A stretch of 32,417 bases of DNA from a virus. A program made the position numbers and the translations under genes. The DNA lies in the IMG/VR virus record IMGVR_UViG_3300044825_000195, positions 1 through 32,417 of that record. One strand, given 5' to 3'. Positions 30,099 to 32,417 of the stretch are shown here, piece after piece. Every line of letters begins with the position of its first letter. The first letter of the stretch is position 1. The notes beneath the pieces are model-generated. The model did no database searches, was not told the origin of the DNA, and saw only the letters and a program-made list of their open reading frames with translations.

Positions 30099-31178
30099 CT
30101 AACGGGTCTTGGAAAGTATTTCTCTAGCTATTGTTTCACCTATGGCTTTAGCCATAAGCGGGGGAACGCTCCTGCCGATACGCTCGGCACGTTGCGCGTA
30201 GGTTCCCGTAAGAACAAAGTCTGCCGGGAAACTAGATAGAAGCCTTAGCTCTTCAAGCGTAAACTTCCGTTTCTCTAGAGGGTGAACAACCGAAGCTGCG
30301 CTCATAGCTCCGATAGTTGCGGTAATAGTTCCAACGGGCTTAGAGGGGTCAGGCTTTACTAACTGGAAATACTTTTCCGAGGCTTTCCCAACCGGAGTCT
30401 TATCCCACTCGGAGCCAATAGCGTATCTATCTAGGCTGATATCAAAGCCAGTATCCGGGTCTAAGTAATCCGCTAGGGTAGCAACGTCTTCTAGGGCTTC
30501 GGCTAGAGAATACTGGTATTCAAACGGAGAGGGGAACGCCGGAGCAACTTTATATTTCTCTACTAGGTCGTTCCGGACTCCGACAAAGATAATCCGCTTT
30601 CTAGCTTGGGGAACTCCTAGCCAAGACGCGTCTAGAAGTTTAGCTTCTACGGTATACCCGTTAGCTCGAAGGTCGCGTAGGATTTCGCGGAAGTAGCCTA
30701 GAGCGGTTCCCCTAACTAGCCCGGAAACGTTTTCCGCGATAAAGGTTTTAGGTTGAATCTCTTTTATTAGACGGGAGTATTCAAAGAAAAGGTCGTCCGC
30801 TCTTTGCTCGGAATCCGAATAGGACTTTACTTTCCCCCAAGCCTTTTCCCTTGAGCCAGCCATAGAAAAGGAGGAGCAAGGAGGAGAGCCTTCAAATAAA
30901 TCTAGTTCGCCAACAGAAAGACCAATCGCTTCGAGAATATCGGAGCCTTTTACTTTTCTTACATCTCGGTCATCTAGGATTACTCCGTCGTGATTGGCTC
31001 GATAGGTTTCCCTAGCTTCGGGAATAAACTCGTTTGCCCAACGTAAATCGAAGCCCGCCATTTCAAATCCAAGACAAGAGCCACCGCAACCGGAGAAAGT
31101 CGAAACCATAGTAAAGCCGTTAGAGCCTTTAGCCTTCTTTACGTCGTCCATAGTCGGGACGGAATACTTGGGCTTCAT
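30099..31178 (-). CDS. C5-cytosine DNA methyltransferase, motif X Asn-to-Arg
   Basis: 359 residues with the C5-methyltransferase motifs: I FSGCGG (28-33), IV GSPPCSSFS with catalytic Cys101, VI ENV (149-151), VIII QARKR (191-195) and X. Motif X reads IGRSVPP, with Arg336 where the family has Asn (GNSVPP). It is translated after the CmoA-like gene through an ATGA overlap, so I use ATG 31178 rather than a longer frame to 31271. The family moves a methyl group from SAM to C5 of cytosine; because of Arg336 and its neighbour, carboxy-SAM may be the donor. Target sequence unknown. Confidence 0.93.
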   Translation of the reverse strand: MKPKYSVPTMDDVKKAKGSNGFTMVSTFSGCGGSCLGFEMAGFDLRWANEFIPEARETYRANHDGVILDDRDVRKVKGSDILEAIGLSVGELDLFEGSPPCSSFSMAGSREKAWGKVKSYSDSEQRADDLFFEYSRLIKEIQPKTFIAENVSGLVRGTALGYFREILRDLRANGYTVEAKLLDASWLGVPQARKRIIFVGVRNDLVEKYKVAPAFPSPFEYQYSLAEALEDVATLADYLDPDTGFDISLDRYAIGSEWDKTPVGKASEKYFQLVKPDPSKPVGTITATIGAMSAASVVHPLEKRKFTLEELRLLSSFPADFVLTGTYAQRAERIGRSVPPLMAKAIGETIAREILSKTR

Positions 31179-31867
31179 TCTTTTACCGCTACCCAACCAG
31201 CGAAGTTTAGATGACGCCAATAACAATCGACGTGTTTGAATCCCGCTTCTCTTAGTAGCTCGACGTTCCAATCCGCCGTCACGGGAACTAGGACGCCTTC
31301 TAAACTTTCTTTCTTTCTTTCGATTTGTTCTTTAGAGTAGCCGTGCGATTCTTTCGTCTTTAGGAAAGTATCTATAAGAAGCTTGTTCGCGTAGGCGTCG
31401 GAACCAAGAACCTTTTCAACGAATAGGAAAACTCCGCCGGGGTTCGTATTGTCGTAGACGTTTTGAATAATCTCTTGGCGGTATTCGATAGGGATAAATT
31501 GAAGCGTTAGGACGGATAGGGTCACGGACGCTCTTGTGCGCGGGTAGGTCTTTCGTAAATCAAGGTCTAAGATTTCGGCGAACGGAACTTCTTCTTTCGC
31601 TGCCTTACGCATAGGCTTAGAAACTTCAATACCCAAATACTTTACGGATTCTTTTAGTTCTTGATAAATAGGCTTTAGTGCCGCTCCGCGAGAGCAACCT
31701 AAATCGACAATATCGGTTCCGGGTTTAGCGAATCGAAGCGCAAGGTTTGTCGTTAGCTCTCGCATTCCCTCGTAGTCCGGAATTGAACGGGCTAACATAT
31801 CGTCAAAAACTTTCGTCACGGCTTCGTCAAATTCCCATTTGCCTTTCGGCATTACGGAGTCTTTCAC
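31175..31867 (-). CDS. cmoA-like: CmoA-like carboxy-SAM synthase
   Basis: 230 residues aligning block by block with E. coli CmoA: FDEAVTKVFDDMLARSIPDY ([20 protein letters not shown]), VDLGCSRGAALK (VYDLGCSLGAAT), LTLQFIPIEYRQ (FTLQFLEPSERQ), NPGGVFLFVEK, and GYSKEQIERKK leading to LNFAGWVAVK. Arg199 of CmoA, which binds the carboxylate, aligns with Lys186. CmoA makes carboxy-SAM from SAM and prephenate for tRNA uridine modification; no CmoB-like partner is visible here, but a DNA C5-methyltransferase follows at once. Start is GTG overlapping the ParB-like stop; ATG 31852 is an alternative. Confidence 0.85.
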   Translation of the reverse strand: MKDSVMPKGKWEFDEAVTKVFDDMLARSIPDYEGMRELTTNLALRFAKPGTDIVDLGCSRGAALKPIYQELKESVKYLGIEVSKPMRKAAKEEVPFAEILDLDLRKTYPRTRASVTLSVLTLQFIPIEYRQEIIQNVYDNTNPGGVFLFVEKVLGSDAYANKLLIDTFLKTKESHGYSKEQIERKKESLEGVLVPVTADWNVELLREAGFKHVDCYWRHLNFAGWVAVKE

Positions 31868-32349
31868 TTAGACTTGCCGTTCCATTCGTATTGACACTTA
31901 GGGCAACGGTGCGAAGTTTCTTCCGTATCATCAAAGCTAGGGAAGTCTTCGGGTCGCGTAGATTCAGAAGGTTCTTCTTTTGCGAATCCAAATTCTTCAA
32001 TTACGAAGTTAGCTTCTTCAAGCTCGAGTAGTTGCTCCGCTAGAGTAATCGAATCCCAAGACGCTAGTTCGGCAGTTCGGTTGTCAGCAAGCGCGAACGC
32101 CTTTATCTGTTCCGGTGTCCAATCGCCCGGGACGCGAACCGCGTCAATCTTTAGCCAGCCTAATCGCTTCGCTGCTTCGACCGTTCCGTTGCCCGCAACG
32201 ATTACGCCATCTTCGGTTATGACGATTGGCTTACGTTGCCCGAATTCCTTGAGAGAACCCTGAATAGATTTGAGGTTCTTTTCGTCGTGTCGCCTAGCGT
32301 TTGAAGGGTCAGGCGTTAGGTCTTTGATTTGTAGGGTTTCGATTTTCAT
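31864..32349 (-). CDS. ParB-like nuclease-domain protein with zinc ribbon
   Basis: 161 residues. N-terminal ParB/sulfiredoxin-like domain: NARRHDEKNLKSI, EFGQRKPIVITEDG, IVAGNGTVEAAKRLGW, then ALADNRTAELASWD. A C-terminal CPKCQYEW ribbon end is added after an acidic linker; only one Cys pair is seen. In phages this domain often stands beside, or fused to, DNA methyltransferases, and it begins the operon with the modification genes. AGAAAGGCAGCT precedes the ATG. It lacks a DNA-binding HTH, so it is not a partition ParB. Confidence 0.8.
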   Translation of the reverse strand: MKIETLQIKDLTPDPSNARRHDEKNLKSIQGSLKEFGQRKPIVITEDGVIVAGNGTVEAAKRLGWLKIDAVRVPGDWTPEQIKAFALADNRTAELASWDSITLAEQLLELEEANFVIEEFGFAKEEPSESTRPEDFPSFDDTEETSHRCPKCQYEWNGKSK

Positions 32350-32380
32350 AGCTGCCTTTCTAGTCCTCTAATGATACATC

Positions 32381-32402
32381 AAAAAACCGCATAATTTCGC
32401 GG
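32381..32402 (-). terminator. weak terminator at window end
   Basis: Minus strand CCGC-GAAATTAT-GCGG followed by TTTTTTG, a short four-base GC stem with a good T-tract. If the molecule is joined end to end, it would lie about 110 bases after the HNH gene and end the early leftward operon before the packaging genes. Confidence 0.35.
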
Positions 32403-32417
32403 GTATTCACAAACGAT

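Noticed and set aside
30099-31271. Longer methyltransferase start at 31271
   Set aside because: It would run out of frame through the end of the CmoA-like gene; ATG 31178 gives an ATGA overlap and the family N-terminus.
31864-32349. ParB partition protein of a plasmid-like prophage
   Set aside because: It lacks the HTH and a ParA partner; the ParB-like domain next to methyltransferases fits the phage nuclease-domain family better.
1-32417. CRISPR array, tRNA genes, transposase, integrase or attachment site
   Set aside because: No regular spaced repeats, no cloverleaf, no recombinase motifs and no terminal direct repeats were seen.

Overview
This window looks like a complete or nearly complete genome of a small siphovirus (about 32.4 kb, HK97-type head) infecting an actinobacterium, shown in reverse: almost every gene is on the minus strand. 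The actinobacterial host is inferred from a WhiB iron-sulphur regulator (10832-11107), the only convincing plus-strand gene, and from the actinophage-like gene set. G+C is moderate. I see no integrase, repressor or partition system, so there is no evidence for lysogeny. Read on the minus strand, a DNA-modification/packaging end (32349 downward) and an HNH endonuclease (92-424) lie at opposite ends of the sequence. In a cos phage these meet at the packaging junction, so the window may begin and end near the physical or circular junction.

Layout, right to left (5' to 3' for the genes). 32349-30099: ParB-like protein, CmoA-like carboxy-SAM synthase and C5-cytosine DNA methyltransferase. 30057-26600: terminase small and large subunits, a tiny membrane protein and the portal. 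26600-22861: small head protein, an unusually long multi-domain prohead protease, a 55-aa protein and the major capsid protein. 22772-20534: two glycosyltransferases and a nucleotidyltransferase inserted in the structural operon. 20512-14161: head-tail connector, tail terminator, tail tube, tail chaperones with a -1 frameshift at CCCAAAA, tape measure and minor tail proteins. 14158-12560: three tandem paralogous beta-rich tail proteins. 12532-11104: lysis cassette with M23 endopeptidase and several small membrane proteins. 10832-11107: WhiB, convergent with the lysis genes. 10781-5889: recombination and replication (YqaJ exonuclease, annealing protein, HNH, nuclease-like protein, HTH initiator, loader-like protein, SSB, RusA). 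5704-92: over 20 very short overlapping early genes driven by a promoter/operator near 5746-5776, including a family of related helical proteins, zinc-binding proteins, an HTH plus metallophosphoesterase pair and the terminal HNH.

The most interesting system is the CmoA-like / Dcm-like pair. The CmoA homologue should make carboxy-SAM, and the neighbouring cytosine methyltransferase carries Arg instead of the near-invariant Asn of motif X (GRSVPP for GNSVPP). That is the position where an engineered Asn-to-Lys change lets a C5-methyltransferase use carboxy-SAM. The phage may therefore make 5-carboxymethylcytosine in its DNA. In parallel, GATC and CATG appear to be entirely absent from the window, which suggests strong restriction pressure answered by both site loss and base modification.
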